Below, piece after piece: positions 51,778-59,949 of a stretch of DNA of 64,000 nucleotides. Numbering within the stretch: the stretch's first letter is position 1; each line of letters starts with the position of its first letter. A program made the translations under genes and the position numbers. This DNA comes from Thiopontia sp013349825 (lineage in GTDB: Bacteria; Pseudomonadota; Gammaproteobacteria; GCF-002020875), in assembly GCA_963981015.1 (NCBI GenBank), contig CAXCCG010000004.1, positions 3,288 to 67,287 of the forward strand, given 5' to 3'. The notes beneath the pieces are model-generated. The model was given only the letters and a program-made list of their open reading frames with translations. It had not been told where the DNA came from and searched no databases.

Positions 51778-53451
51778 TTATGTGGGCTCTTTCAGAATGG
51801 AGGGGGTGATAAAAATCAATAACTCACCTTTACCATCAGTCTCACGCTGACTCTGAAAGAGCTGCCCGATAATCGGGAGATCGGCAAGCAGAGGAACCCG
51901 ATTGACCGCATCGGTTTTTCTCTCCTCATAGATCCCTCCAATTACCAAGGTCTCCCCGTCTCCTATCATAACCCGTGTTTTCACTTCACGGGTATCTACG
52001 CTAGGTTCGCAATTGTCACAGAAGATGGTGCCGACGGCATCCTTTTTTACCTGTAACGTCAGGATGATATGGTGATCCGGTGTGATTTGAGGGGTAACCC
52101 GTAACTCCATCACCGCATCTTTGAAGCTTACATCCGTGCCACCACTGAGTGTATCTGAACGATAGGGGATCTGCACACCCTGTTGAATCGTCGCTTCATA
52201 GCCATTAGAGGTGATAATGCGAGGGTTGGCTACGATTTCAGTCTTGCCTTCGAGTTGTGCTGCCGAGAGTTCAAGATCAATCAGGTTGCCACTGGATAAT
52301 TTTGCCAGTGTTAATCCAATACTTCCTGCGGCAGAGGTGATCGGTAGATTGACCGCAAGACGGCTATTTTCGCCACCAATTCCTGGACTCTGGCCAGATA
52401 GAGCGCTATTGGTTGCGTTGTTGCTTCCTGATAGAGAGAAACCCCATTGCTGTTGAGCTGGTGACATGGCAGTAATGCCCAGTCGAGCGCCCAGTTCACT
52501 GCTGAAGTCATTGGCGGCAATGACAATACGTGATTCGATCAGTACCTGTTTTGTGGGCCGGTCTAATGCGGAAATCAGTTGTTGGATCTGTTCCAGCTTC
52601 TCTTGCTGCTCACGAATAATAAGTGTATTGGTGCGTTCATCAATGCCAAGGGCGCCTTGTGGGGAGAGTAGACCGCTATTATCGGAACTCTCCAGGCTTT
52701 TCTTCAGATCGGCGGCGTGTGCATAGTGTAGCGGTATCATCACGGTCTCTAGGGTGACTGCTTGTGGGGGCTGCTCGATGGAGGGGGCGGTGATTGGAAT
52801 TTCCTCTTTTGAGGGTGGTGAGACAATTAGAATACCGTTCTGTTCTGAGAGTTGTAGTTGATTCTGTTCAATGATCAGGTCAAAGGCGACCCGCCAGTCA
52901 ACCTGCTGAAGTTGCATCGAGGTGGTCCCGCTTGGTTCACCATTGAGCAACAGATTTTGACCTGCGGCGTGTACAATTTTTTTCAGGGCTGAGGCGATAG
53001 GTTCCTGGTCCAGGGAGAGGTCAATGGTTGTCGATTTAGCAGTTTGCACTGAGGTAGGGTCAGAAAATGAGAGCAGCAGTTTTTTCTCCCGTTGCTGGAG
53101 CTGGTGAGGCATGGGGTGCTGGAGTGAGAACAGCAGTCGTGTTTTGTCCGCACTGGAGGCGATTTGTATCGCCTCAACAGGGGGCGATACCGGGGGAAGG
53201 GGGGATGAAAGCTTGGCAACGGTGGCGTTGATATCCATCACCAACTGCTTACCCTCTGCGAGAAGATAAAGTTGGGGTTGTGGGGCGGGTTGGTTAAAGT
53301 GAAGTGTGAATGTGTTTTGTAGTCCACCAGCATCGGCGGTGCCCTGAAACTGAACTTGGGTCAATTGATTCAATGGCACTTTATCGGAAAGAGCAACAGT
53401 GGGTAAAAACAGGGAGAGCAGTAAAATGAAGAGCAGATTAAGATACACCAC
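51778..53451 (-). CDS. pilQ: Type IV pilus secretin PilQ
   Basis: About 557 residues: signal peptide, an N-terminal AMIN-like domain (about 30-135), STN domain (SLDQEPIASALKKIVHAAGQN), secretin N1 and the C-terminal secretin domain (VEIVANPRIITSNGYEA, VPLLADLPIIGQLFQ). It forms the outer-membrane pore for pili. GTG at 53451 is chosen since GGAG lies five bases before it. It appears shorter than many PilQ proteins (one AMIN domain). pilMNOP are not upstream. Confidence 0.92.
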   Translation of the reverse strand: MVYLNLLFILLLSLFLPTVALSDKVPLNQLTQVQFQGTADAGGLQNTFTLHFNQPAPQPQLYLLAEGKQLVMDINATVAKLSSPLPPVSPPVEAIQIASSADKTRLLFSLQHPMPHQLQQREKKLLLSFSDPTSVQTAKSTTIDLSLDQEPIASALKKIVHAAGQNLLLNGEPSGTTSMQLQQVDWRVAFDLIIEQNQLQLSEQNGILIVSPPSKEEIPITAPSIEQPPQAVTLETVMIPLHYAHAADLKKSLESSDNSGLLSPQGALGIDERTNTLIIREQQEKLEQIQQLISALDRPTKQVLIESRIVIAANDFSSELGARLGITAMSPAQQQWGFSLSGSNNATNSALSGQSPGIGGENSRLAVNLPITSAAGSIGLTLAKLSSGNLIDLELSAAQLEGKTEIVANPRIITSNGYEATIQQGVQIPYRSDTLSGGTDVSFKDAVMELRVTPQITPDHHIILTLQVKKDAVGTIFCDNCEPSVDTREVKTRVMIGDGETLVIGGIYEERKTDAVNRVPLLADLPIIGQLFQSQRETDGKGELLIFITPSILKEPT

Positions 53452-53654
53452 AGAGTCTCCAGTGATCGATCGGTAATTGGCAACTCTAAGGTTCAATCAC
53501 TCAGTTGTCGTATCACTCGAAAGCAGTGCTATGCTTCTGTACACTGCAGACTCTCGAGTCTGTCCCTCGGACAACTGTAGAATAATCTTTTAAGAATGTG
53601 CCTTACTATAAGATGGCACTGATATTACCCGATATTTTTTAGAAAAAACTGCTT

Positions 53655-53670
53655 GTTACAAAATGTTACA
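53655..53670. promoter_or_regulatory. GTTACA direct repeat between pilQ and tsaC
   Basis: GTTACAAAATGTTACA, identical to the site at 9420-9435 near the pilin gene and related to the 10-bp array at 35581-35620. It is about 200 bp upstream of pilQ and 40 bp upstream of the tsaC start. Confidence 0.3.
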
Positions 53671-53709
53671 TATACGGGTGGCGTGCTATATGGAATTGGA
53701 GTCTATTTG

Positions 53710-54282
53710 ATGCATAGTGGTCCCTATACACCATGGAAAATGAGGCAGTTTACCTCCCTGTTTAGAGCGGGAGCAGTTTTTGCCTATCCGACAGAGTCCA
53801 TTTTTGGTTTGGGATGTGATCCATGGAATCTCGCAGCGGTGGAGAGAGTCTGGTCTATCAAGCAGCGTGCGCCTGAAAAAGGTTTGATACTGGTAGCCTC
53901 AAATCCTCAGCAGTTACGTCCCTGGATTGCACTCAGGCATGCTGCGGATTGGCAGCGGTTGTCAGCGTCATCGAGACGCCCAACGACCTGGTTGGTCCCG
54001 GCTGCTGCAGGCGCACCCTGGTGGATCAAAGGGGCTCACCCTAAAATCGCAGTGAGATTGACCACTTTCTCTCCGATGGTGCAGTTATGTGAGACGGTGT
54101 CATCGGCAATTGTCTCAACCAGTGCGAATTTTGCGGGATTTTCTCCGCTGAGAAATACGGTGTCTGTTTATAAAGTAATGAGTAATCAATTAGATATGAT
54201 TATCTCAGGAGAGACAGGTAGTGAGACGATTCCCAGTGAGATTCGGGACTTCTACTCTGGAGAAGTGTTGCGATCTAATTGA
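53710..54282 (+). CDS. tsaC: Threonylcarbamoyl-AMP synthase TsaC
   Basis: 190 residues of the YrdC/Sua5 fold with AGAVFAYPTESIFGLGCDP, KQRAPEKGLILVAS, RPTTWLVPA and STSANFAG. Makes threonylcarbamoyl-AMP for tRNA t6A. ATG 53710 has GGAG eight bases upstream; the open frame continues 19 codons upstream without a good site. Confidence 0.9.
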   Translation: MHSGPYTPWKMRQFTSLFRAGAVFAYPTESIFGLGCDPWNLAAVERVWSIKQRAPEKGLILVASNPQQLRPWIALRHAADWQRLSASSRRPTTWLVPAAAGAPWWIKGAHPKIAVRLTTFSPMVQLCETVSSAIVSTSANFAGFSPLRNTVSVYKVMSNQLDMIISGETGSETIPSEIRDFYSGEVLRSN

Positions 54283-54392
54283 AAAAATTCACTTTTCAGG
54301 CAGACAAAAGGTGTCTCATGGTGTATCATCTCTGTTAGATGTTCTACTGTAACCAACCTCTGTAATCAACCTGAGAATTTGTGAGTAGATAG

Positions 54393-55073
54393 ATGCTACA
54401 CAGTATCAAAGAAGTTTGTGAGTTGACCGATAGAAGTCGTTCCAGTATCTATCGGATGTTCGGGCGTGGAGATCTTGCTTATATGGTGGGCAAAGATGGT
54501 AAACGTCGAGTGGAGACCTCGGAGCTATTGCGTGTCTTCGACGAGATAAACTTTCAGGACCCTTCATCTCTTTCTGAGCAGTCCCCCGCTGTGGCTCAAC
54601 AGCCACCCTCTCCTCCTGTCCCTCCGCCTACCGCAAGAGAACCTTCAATGACGGCTAGAGAGTTGAATGATCTGCGAGGGATGATTCATGACATGAAGTC
54701 AGAGCTGGATGATATTCGTGAGGATAATCGCAGGTTACTTCGTCTGTTGGAGCATCAGACTGTACAGCCGACTCAGCAGCCCCCAGTACCTCCTGTGGCA
54801 GAGCCTGTTACAAAAGCAGATCCGATCTCTGTAGAAAATGAGCTGTCAGGGGGGGGTGAAACGGCGGGTGACGAAGAGACAATACCGGTGACTGAAGTGG
54901 CTGAGCAGGGGTGGAAGGCTTATCGCAAGCAGCGTGCTGTTCAGGAAAAACAGCGGCGGCAGCAACGCTCTAGCCAGAATGTTTCCAGATCATCGGAGGA
55001 ATCCCATCTCATGGGTGAACTGACCGTTTGGTTGAAAAACTTCTTCTTCGGAGAGTGGCAGAAGCGGACTTGA
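54393..55073 (+). CDS. HTH/coiled-coil protein, unknown
   Basis: 226 residues: N-terminal excisionase/MerR-like HTH (SIKEVCELTDRSRSSIYRMFGRGDL), a proline-rich linker (PPSPPVPPPTA), a coiled coil (TARELNDLRGMIHDMKSELDDIREDNRRLLRLLEHQ), an acidic low-complexity part and a basic C-terminus. Likely DNA-binding, but no family or role is recognised. MITE copy C follows 18 bases downstream. Confidence 0.55.
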   Translation: MLHSIKEVCELTDRSRSSIYRMFGRGDLAYMVGKDGKRRVETSELLRVFDEINFQDPSSLSEQSPAVAQQPPSPPVPPPTAREPSMTARELNDLRGMIHDMKSELDDIREDNRRLLRLLEHQTVQPTQQPPVPPVAEPVTKADPISVENELSGGGETAGDEETIPVTEVAEQGWKAYRKQRAVQEKQRRQQRSSQNVSRSSEESHLMGELTVWLKNFFFGEWQKRT

Positions 55074-55091
55074 TCGCTGTCTTTTGATTAG

Positions 55092-55249
55092 GGAACCTCT
55101 GAACAAGTCTGGGTAATTTGAATTACGTCCATAGTGTCCAAGGTCAAGGCGAAGATCGCAGCCAATAGCAGGCTATTAGCAAGGTTTTCAACGAAGATAT
55201 TGGGCGCTATGGGCGTTAGGCATTTACACATGACTTATTCAGAGGTTCC
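55092..55249. mobile_element. IS5-like MITE, copy C, with a duplicated right end
   Basis: 158 bp bounded by GGAACCTCTGAACAAGTC and GACTTATTCAGAGGTTCC, with target duplication TTAG (55088-55091, 55250-55253). A second right end with its own TTAG follows at 55263-55284. The gap up to 55292 has nothing else. Confidence 0.8.
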
Positions 55250-55292
55250 TTAGAGAATCCCGGACTTATTCAGAGGTTCCTTAGGTATCGTG

Positions 55293-55655
55293 TCAGTGTG
55301 ACGCTTTTAGGCGCTTTTCCAGGTGGTTGAGGTGGGTCTGCTGCTGATTTGTAGCACAGAAGAGCTCTTGAATATTGTTGATGATTGGGAGGAGGTCTGC
55401 AGTTACCACAGAGCAGTAGACTCGATTATGGATACGTCTGGAGCGAAGGATTCCGGATTTGCGCAATACTTCGATATGTTGAGAGATATTGCTCTGTGTG
55501 CTACCGGCATGCTCGAGAATCTCATTGACAATCTTTTCGTGGTCTCCCAGAAAACAGAGTATTTTAAGTCGGGTAGGATGGCTGATGGCATGCATTGCTG
55601 CGGCGATCTGCTGAATCTCCTCCATTTTAGAGGGTAAATTAAGGTCCTGTATCAT
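55293..55655 (-). CDS. ArsR-family regulator, BigR/SqrR-like
   Basis: 120 residues, winged HTH (AISHPTRLKILCFLGDHEKIVNEI...QSNISQHIEVLRKSGIL). Cysteines at 34, 81 and 100. C34 and C100 are 66 residues apart, the spacing of the persulfide-sensing pair (C41/C107) of SqrR, and the surroundings (ILCFLG..EK, ELFC) also match. It may derepress sulfide- or sulfane-responsive genes. ATG 55655 has GGAGG just upstream. Confidence 0.78.
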   Translation of the reverse strand: MIQDLNLPSKMEEIQQIAAAMHAISHPTRLKILCFLGDHEKIVNEILEHAGSTQSNISQHIEVLRKSGILRSRRIHNRVYCSVVTADLLPIINNIQELFCATNQQQTHLNHLEKRLKASH

Positions 55656-55692
55656 TGTGCCTCCAGTTATACACTTGGTCGTTAGTGGTTTC

Positions 55693-56028
55693 TTAGATAT
55701 CAATGCAGCACTCAACCCCATATTTCTCTTCGATGTAGCGTGACAGCACCCGTTGCTGCTCCTTAGAGAGTTGTACGCAGAGGAGAATCAGTTGTGCAAG
55801 CTCATCCTCCTCGGCAAAGAAAAACGCGGTAGGTACCTGTAGTGTATCAGAGAGTTTTGCAATCGTCTGTTCACCAGGTCGATGACGGTTATTCTCATAC
55901 TGATTGATGCGAGGGCTGGCTGTGGCAGGGTCAATGCCGATCTCTAGCCCCAGCTGCTTTTGTGAAAGGCCACATTGCTGACGGGCTTGTCTCAGGCGTG
56001 TGCCGAAAACTACGTGTGGATCACACAT
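55693..56028 (-). CDS. XRE-family HTH regulator
   Basis: 111 residues with a Cro/C1-type HTH at about 10-65 (RLRQARQQCGLSQKQLGLEIGID...RINQYENNRHRPGEQTIAKLSDTL) and a short C-terminal tail ending ECCIDI. Same strand, 37 bases before the ArsR gene, so probably an operon of two regulators. Confidence 0.8.
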   Translation of the reverse strand: MCDPHVVFGTRLRQARQQCGLSQKQLGLEIGIDPATASPRINQYENNRHRPGEQTIAKLSDTLQVPTAFFFAEEDELAQLILLCVQLSKEQQRVLSRYIEEKYGVECCIDI

Positions 56029-56245
56029 AACATTCTATTTGACATCTAATTTCCCTCCCTCTATTTAGAATGTAGTCACTTTATTTTGGATCACAAGCTA
56101 AAACAATTAAGTAAAACTTAATGTCATAATGATTTAGGCATTGAATCACTCTGGTTATGGGTGCCGATCACGATCCACAGAACTACGCTGTGATAGAATT
56201 ACGTGCTGTTTTAACCGTGTTAAATAATGAAATGAGAGGACTTCG

Positions 56246-57499
56246 ATGTTTTCAAAGAGAGAGACAGTTGCGGGTTTTGATGATGAGCTTTGGAGTGCAA
56301 TGCAGAGTGAAGAGCGTAGGCAGGAGGAGCATATTGAGCTGATTGCCTCTGAGAACTATGCCAGTCCCCGGGTGATGGAGGCTCAAGGATCTCAGCTAAC
56401 CAATAAATATGCAGAGGGGTATCCAGGCAAGCGCTACTATGGTGGCTGTGAATTTGTGGATGTTGCGGAGCAGTTGGCGATTGACCGGGCCAAACAGCTG
56501 TTTGGTGCCGATTATGCCAATGTACAGCCACATTCAGGTTCTCAGGCCAATGCTGCGGTCTATCAGGCTCTCTGTCTTCCTGGAGACACCATTTTAGGGA
56601 TGAGCCTTGATGCTGGAGGCCACTTAACACATGGGGCCAAGCCCAACTTCTCTGGAAAAATCTATAATGCTGTGCAGTACGGCCTCAACAATGAGACCGG
56701 ATTACTCGATTACCAAGAGATGGAGTCTCTGGCTCGTGAACATAAACCCAAGATGATTGTTGCCGGTTTTTCGGCCTATTCGCGTGAGGTGGATTGGCAA
56801 CGTTTCCGCAAAATTGCGGATGAGGTAGGGGCCTATCTATTTGTTGATATGGCCCATGTTGCCGGATTAATTGCTGTGGGTGAGTACCCCAGCCCGGTAC
56901 AGATCGCTGACGTGACCACGACAACCACTCACAAGACGTTACGTGGTCCACGTGGAGGCATTATTCTGGCAAAATCAAATCCTGAGATTGAGAAGAAGCT
57001 CAACTCTCTGGTCTTTCCCGGGACACAAGGTGGCCCATTGATGCATGTGATTGCAGCAAAAGCGGTCGCTTTTAAAGAGGCGCTTGATCCCTCCTTCAAG
57101 ACCTATCAGCATCAGGTCAAGCTGAATGCACAGGCAATGGCACAGATATTTTTGGATCGCGGTTATAACGTGGTTTCTGGTGGTACCGATAACCATCTCT
57201 TTCTGGTCGACCTGATCCAAAAAGGGATTACTGGTAAAGCGGCAGATGCTGCGTTGGGTGCAGCCAATATCACCGTGAACAAAAATGCAGTGCCAAATGA
57301 TCCACAGTCTCCTTTTGTCACCAGCGGTATCCGCGTGGGTACCCCTGCAATTACCACACGTGGTTTTGGTGAGTCAGAGGCAACGGAGCTGGCGGGTTGG
57401 ATGTGTGATGTGATGGATGATGTGAATAATAGTGAAATCATTGAGTCAACCAAGGCTAAAGTGGTTGAGTTGTGTGCCCGTTTTCCGGTCTATGGTTGA
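56246..57499 (+). CDS. glyA: Serine hydroxymethyltransferase
   Basis: 417 residues, PLP lysine in DVTTTTTHKTLRGPRGG; other motifs IASENYASPRVMEAQGS, NKYAEGYPGKRYYGGCE. Converts serine and tetrahydrofolate to glycine and methylene-THF. GAGAGGA precedes the ATG. First of the conserved glyA-nrdR-ribD order. Confidence 0.96.
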   Translation: MFSKRETVAGFDDELWSAMQSEERRQEEHIELIASENYASPRVMEAQGSQLTNKYAEGYPGKRYYGGCEFVDVAEQLAIDRAKQLFGADYANVQPHSGSQANAAVYQALCLPGDTILGMSLDAGGHLTHGAKPNFSGKIYNAVQYGLNNETGLLDYQEMESLAREHKPKMIVAGFSAYSREVDWQRFRKIADEVGAYLFVDMAHVAGLIAVGEYPSPVQIADVTTTTTHKTLRGPRGGIILAKSNPEIEKKLNSLVFPGTQGGPLMHVIAAKAVAFKEALDPSFKTYQHQVKLNAQAMAQIFLDRGYNVVSGGTDNHLFLVDLIQKGITGKAADAALGAANITVNKNAVPNDPQSPFVTSGIRVGTPAITTRGFGESEATELAGWMCDVMDDVNNSEIIESTKAKVVELCARFPVYG

Positions 57500-57525
57500 C
57501 CCTGAGAGTCTTGGAGGAGTAGAGG

Positions 57526-58077
57526 TTGCGTTGTCCATTTTGTAGAGCAGAGGATACCCGCGTGGTTGACTCGCGCCTGGTTGGTGAGGGTGACCAGGTG
57601 CGCAGGCGACGGGAGTGTCAGGCGTGTAGTGAACGCTTTACAACCTTTGAGACGGTAGATCTCGCGACCCCCAGAATCATAAAGAACGATGGTAATCGAC
57701 AACCTTTTGATGAGGACCGGTTACGTCGAGGCTTCTTGAGAGCGCTAGAAAAACGACCAGTAGAGACTGCACATATTGACGCAGCAGTTGAGCGCATTCG
57801 ACATCGATTGATTACCAAAGGTGAACGTGAGGTTGCATCACGTGAACTGGGTGAATGGGTCATGGATGAGCTGCGGAATCTTGATGAGGTTGCCTATATT
57901 CGTTTTGCCTCGGTCTATCGAAGCTTTCAGGATGTGAATGCCTTTCGTGAGATGGTTGAACGGATGGAGCGTGATACTCTGTTGGGAAGAAACGATCACC
58001 AGCTACAGCTATTGACCGGTGAGAACATTGACCCCTTTCAGCAGGATGACCTCCACCCAAAAAACAGGAAGCGTTAA
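57526..58077 (+). CDS. nrdR: Transcriptional repressor NrdR
   Basis: 183 residues: zinc ribbon CPFC...CQAC, then the ATP-cone. It represses ribonucleotide reductase genes using NrdR boxes. TTG start at 57526 follows GGAGGAG. It is about 30 residues longer than usual, with a polar C-terminal tail (NIDPFQQDDLHPKNRKR). Confidence 0.93.
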   Translation: MRCPFCRAEDTRVVDSRLVGEGDQVRRRRECQACSERFTTFETVDLATPRIIKNDGNRQPFDEDRLRRGFLRALEKRPVETAHIDAAVERIRHRLITKGEREVASRELGEWVMDELRNLDEVAYIRFASVYRSFQDVNAFREMVERMERDTLLGRNDHQLQLLTGENIDPFQQDDLHPKNRKR

Positions 58078-58091
58078 ACTGCTGACTTATT

Positions 58092-59201
58092 GTGAATCCA
58101 AAGGATCTATTTACGGGCAGTGACTATCGCTGGATGGCGAGAGCGCATCAGCTTGCAGCATTAGGACTCAATACCACCAATCCCAATCCACGGGTAGGAT
58201 GCCTGCTGGTACAGGAGGATCGAGTGGTGGGTGAAGGGTTTCATAAATGGGCAGGTGGGCCTCATGCAGAAATTAATGCTCTTAATGCTGCCGGGGGCGA
58301 TGCAAAAGGGGCAACGGCTTATGTAACACTTGAGCCTTGTAGCCATTTTGGCAAGACTCCCCCTTGCTGTGAAGCATTGATTGATGCAGCGGTTAAGCGT
58401 GTTGTCGTTGCACTGGAAGATCCCAATCCAGCCGTTTCCGGTCGAGGAATTCAGCGCTTGCGTGATGCCGGGATTGAAGTGCAGAGCGGTCTATTGGCAG
58501 AGGATACAGAACGACTGAATCCAGGCTTTTTGATGCGAATGAGGGAGAAGCGACCCTATATACGTATCAAGATGGCGAGTAGTCTGGATGGAAGGACGGC
58601 GATGGCTTCTGGTGAGAGTCAGTGGATTACAGGGCCGACAGCACGGCAGGATGTACAGCAGTTGAGAGCACGCAGCTCAGCGCTACTCACGGGGGCAGGG
58701 ACTGTGACAGCCGATAATCCATCATTGAATGTGCGAGGGATTGGTGAGGTGAAACAGCCGATTCGCATCGTATTAGATCCAGATGGGCGGGTAGAGGCCT
58801 CCGCTAAACTCTTTTCAATTGAAGGAAGGATCATAATGATTGTCGCCGAAGGCGTTTCCCCGCAGTATAAAATGGTTCACCCTGAGGTGGAGGTCATTGA
58901 GTTAGAGAAAAATGGAGTACATTTGAACCTTTCTCGATTGATGGAGAAGCTGGCAGAAATAGAAGTAAATGAGCTTCATGTAGAAGCGGGAGCTACGTTG
59001 ACGGGTGCCCTGGTTGAGCAGCAGCTGGTTGATGAGTGGGTACTCTATATGGCTCCTGCTTTAATGGGAAGTGAGGCTCGGCCACTCTTCAATTTGCCAC
59101 TGCAAGAGATGGAAGAGAAGCTTCAGCTCAATATTGTAGACCTTCGAAAGGTGGGGCACGATATCCGAATTACCGCTTTGCCTCATTGGAAAAGTGAATG
59201 A
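58092..59201 (+). CDS. ribD: Bifunctional riboflavin biosynthesis protein RibD
   Basis: 369 residues: N-terminal deaminase (GGPHAEINAL with PCSHFGKTPPC, zinc site) and C-terminal reductase (RIKMASSLDGRTAMASGESQWITG). Catalyses two steps of riboflavin synthesis. GTG start. The following gene in most relatives is ribE; here a MITE and the H-NOX operon follow. Confidence 0.94.
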   Translation: MNPKDLFTGSDYRWMARAHQLAALGLNTTNPNPRVGCLLVQEDRVVGEGFHKWAGGPHAEINALNAAGGDAKGATAYVTLEPCSHFGKTPPCCEALIDAAVKRVVVALEDPNPAVSGRGIQRLRDAGIEVQSGLLAEDTERLNPGFLMRMREKRPYIRIKMASSLDGRTAMASGESQWITGPTARQDVQQLRARSSALLTGAGTVTADNPSLNVRGIGEVKQPIRIVLDPDGRVEASAKLFSIEGRIIMIVAEGVSPQYKMVHPEVEVIELEKNGVHLNLSRLMEKLAEIEVNELHVEAGATLTGALVEQQLVDEWVLYMAPALMGSEARPLFNLPLQEMEEKLQLNIVDLRKVGHDIRITALPHWKSE

Positions 59202-59268
59202 GGTTGGACAGTGGTGATTGGTTATGGATAATGACCCTTAGTAAAAAAATTTTCGGGCAAGTACCTAA

Positions 59269-59383
59269 GGAACCTCTGAATAAGTCATGAACAATTGCCT
59301 CGCGCCCATAGCACCCAATATCTTCGCCTTGATCTTGTGCGCTATGAACACGATTCATTTTGCCCGGACTTATTCAGAGGCCC
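59269..59383. mobile_element. IS5-like MITE, copy D (divergent)
   Basis: 115 bp with the ends GGAACCTCTGAATAAGTC and GGACTTATTCAGAGGCCC and target duplication CTAA (59265-59268, 59384-59387). The interior differs from copies A-C and partly reads as the opposite strand of their core. It ends 20 bases before the H-NOX start codon, so it may shape that gene's leader. Confidence 0.72.
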
Positions 59384-59403
59384 CTAAGTATCAGGAGAAC
59401 ACG

Positions 59404-59949
59404 ATGAAAGGAATTGTTTTCTCAGAGTTTATTGAGATGGTAGAGGATAAATTCTCTCCGGAAATTGCAGATCAGATTATTCAGTCAGCTTCAGGGCGTT
59501 TAAAAACAGGGGGTAGCTATACCTCTGTCGGTGTCTATGACCATATTGAGCTGGTAGAGTTGGTCAAAGAGCTTTCAGCAGTGAGCAATATCCCGGTAGA
59601 TGATCTGGTCACAACCTTTGGAGTACATTTGGCTGGCCGCTTCTCAGTACTCTATCCAACTTTTTTTGAAGGTGTGACAAGCACGCTCGATTTTCTTGAG
59701 AGTGTGGATAACCATATTCATATAGAGGTTAAGAAGCTCTACCCAGGAGCAGAGTTGCCTGAATTTAAAACAGAGCGTAATGGAAGTCAGTTGATTATGG
59801 AGTATAGCTCCACGCGCCCTTTCTCTTCGCTGGCCAAGGGGCTGATAGAGGGAAGTGGACTCTATTACGGTGAGACGCTTGAAGTTGAGGCGGAGGATCT
59901 ATCAAAAGGGTTGGGTAATCACATGCGTTTTACCATTACAAGAGTGTAG
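59404..59949 (+). CDS. H-NOX heme-based NO/O2 sensor
   Basis: 181 residues. It begins MKGIVFSEFIEMVEDKF, has the proximal-histidine segment NHIHIEVKKLYPGAELP and the heme-contact YxSxR motif (YSSTR near 137-141). No Tyr distal ligand is obvious, so NO sensing is more likely than O2. AGGAG precedes the ATG 59404; the longer open frame upstream enters the MITE. Followed at once by its kinase, whose start overlaps its stop region. Confidence 0.92.
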   Translation: MKGIVFSEFIEMVEDKFSPEIADQIIQSASGRLKTGGSYTSVGVYDHIELVELVKELSAVSNIPVDDLVTTFGVHLAGRFSVLYPTFFEGVTSTLDFLESVDNHIHIEVKKLYPGAELPEFKTERNGSQLIMEYSSTRPFSSLAKGLIEGSGLYYGETLEVEAEDLSKGLGNHMRFTITRV

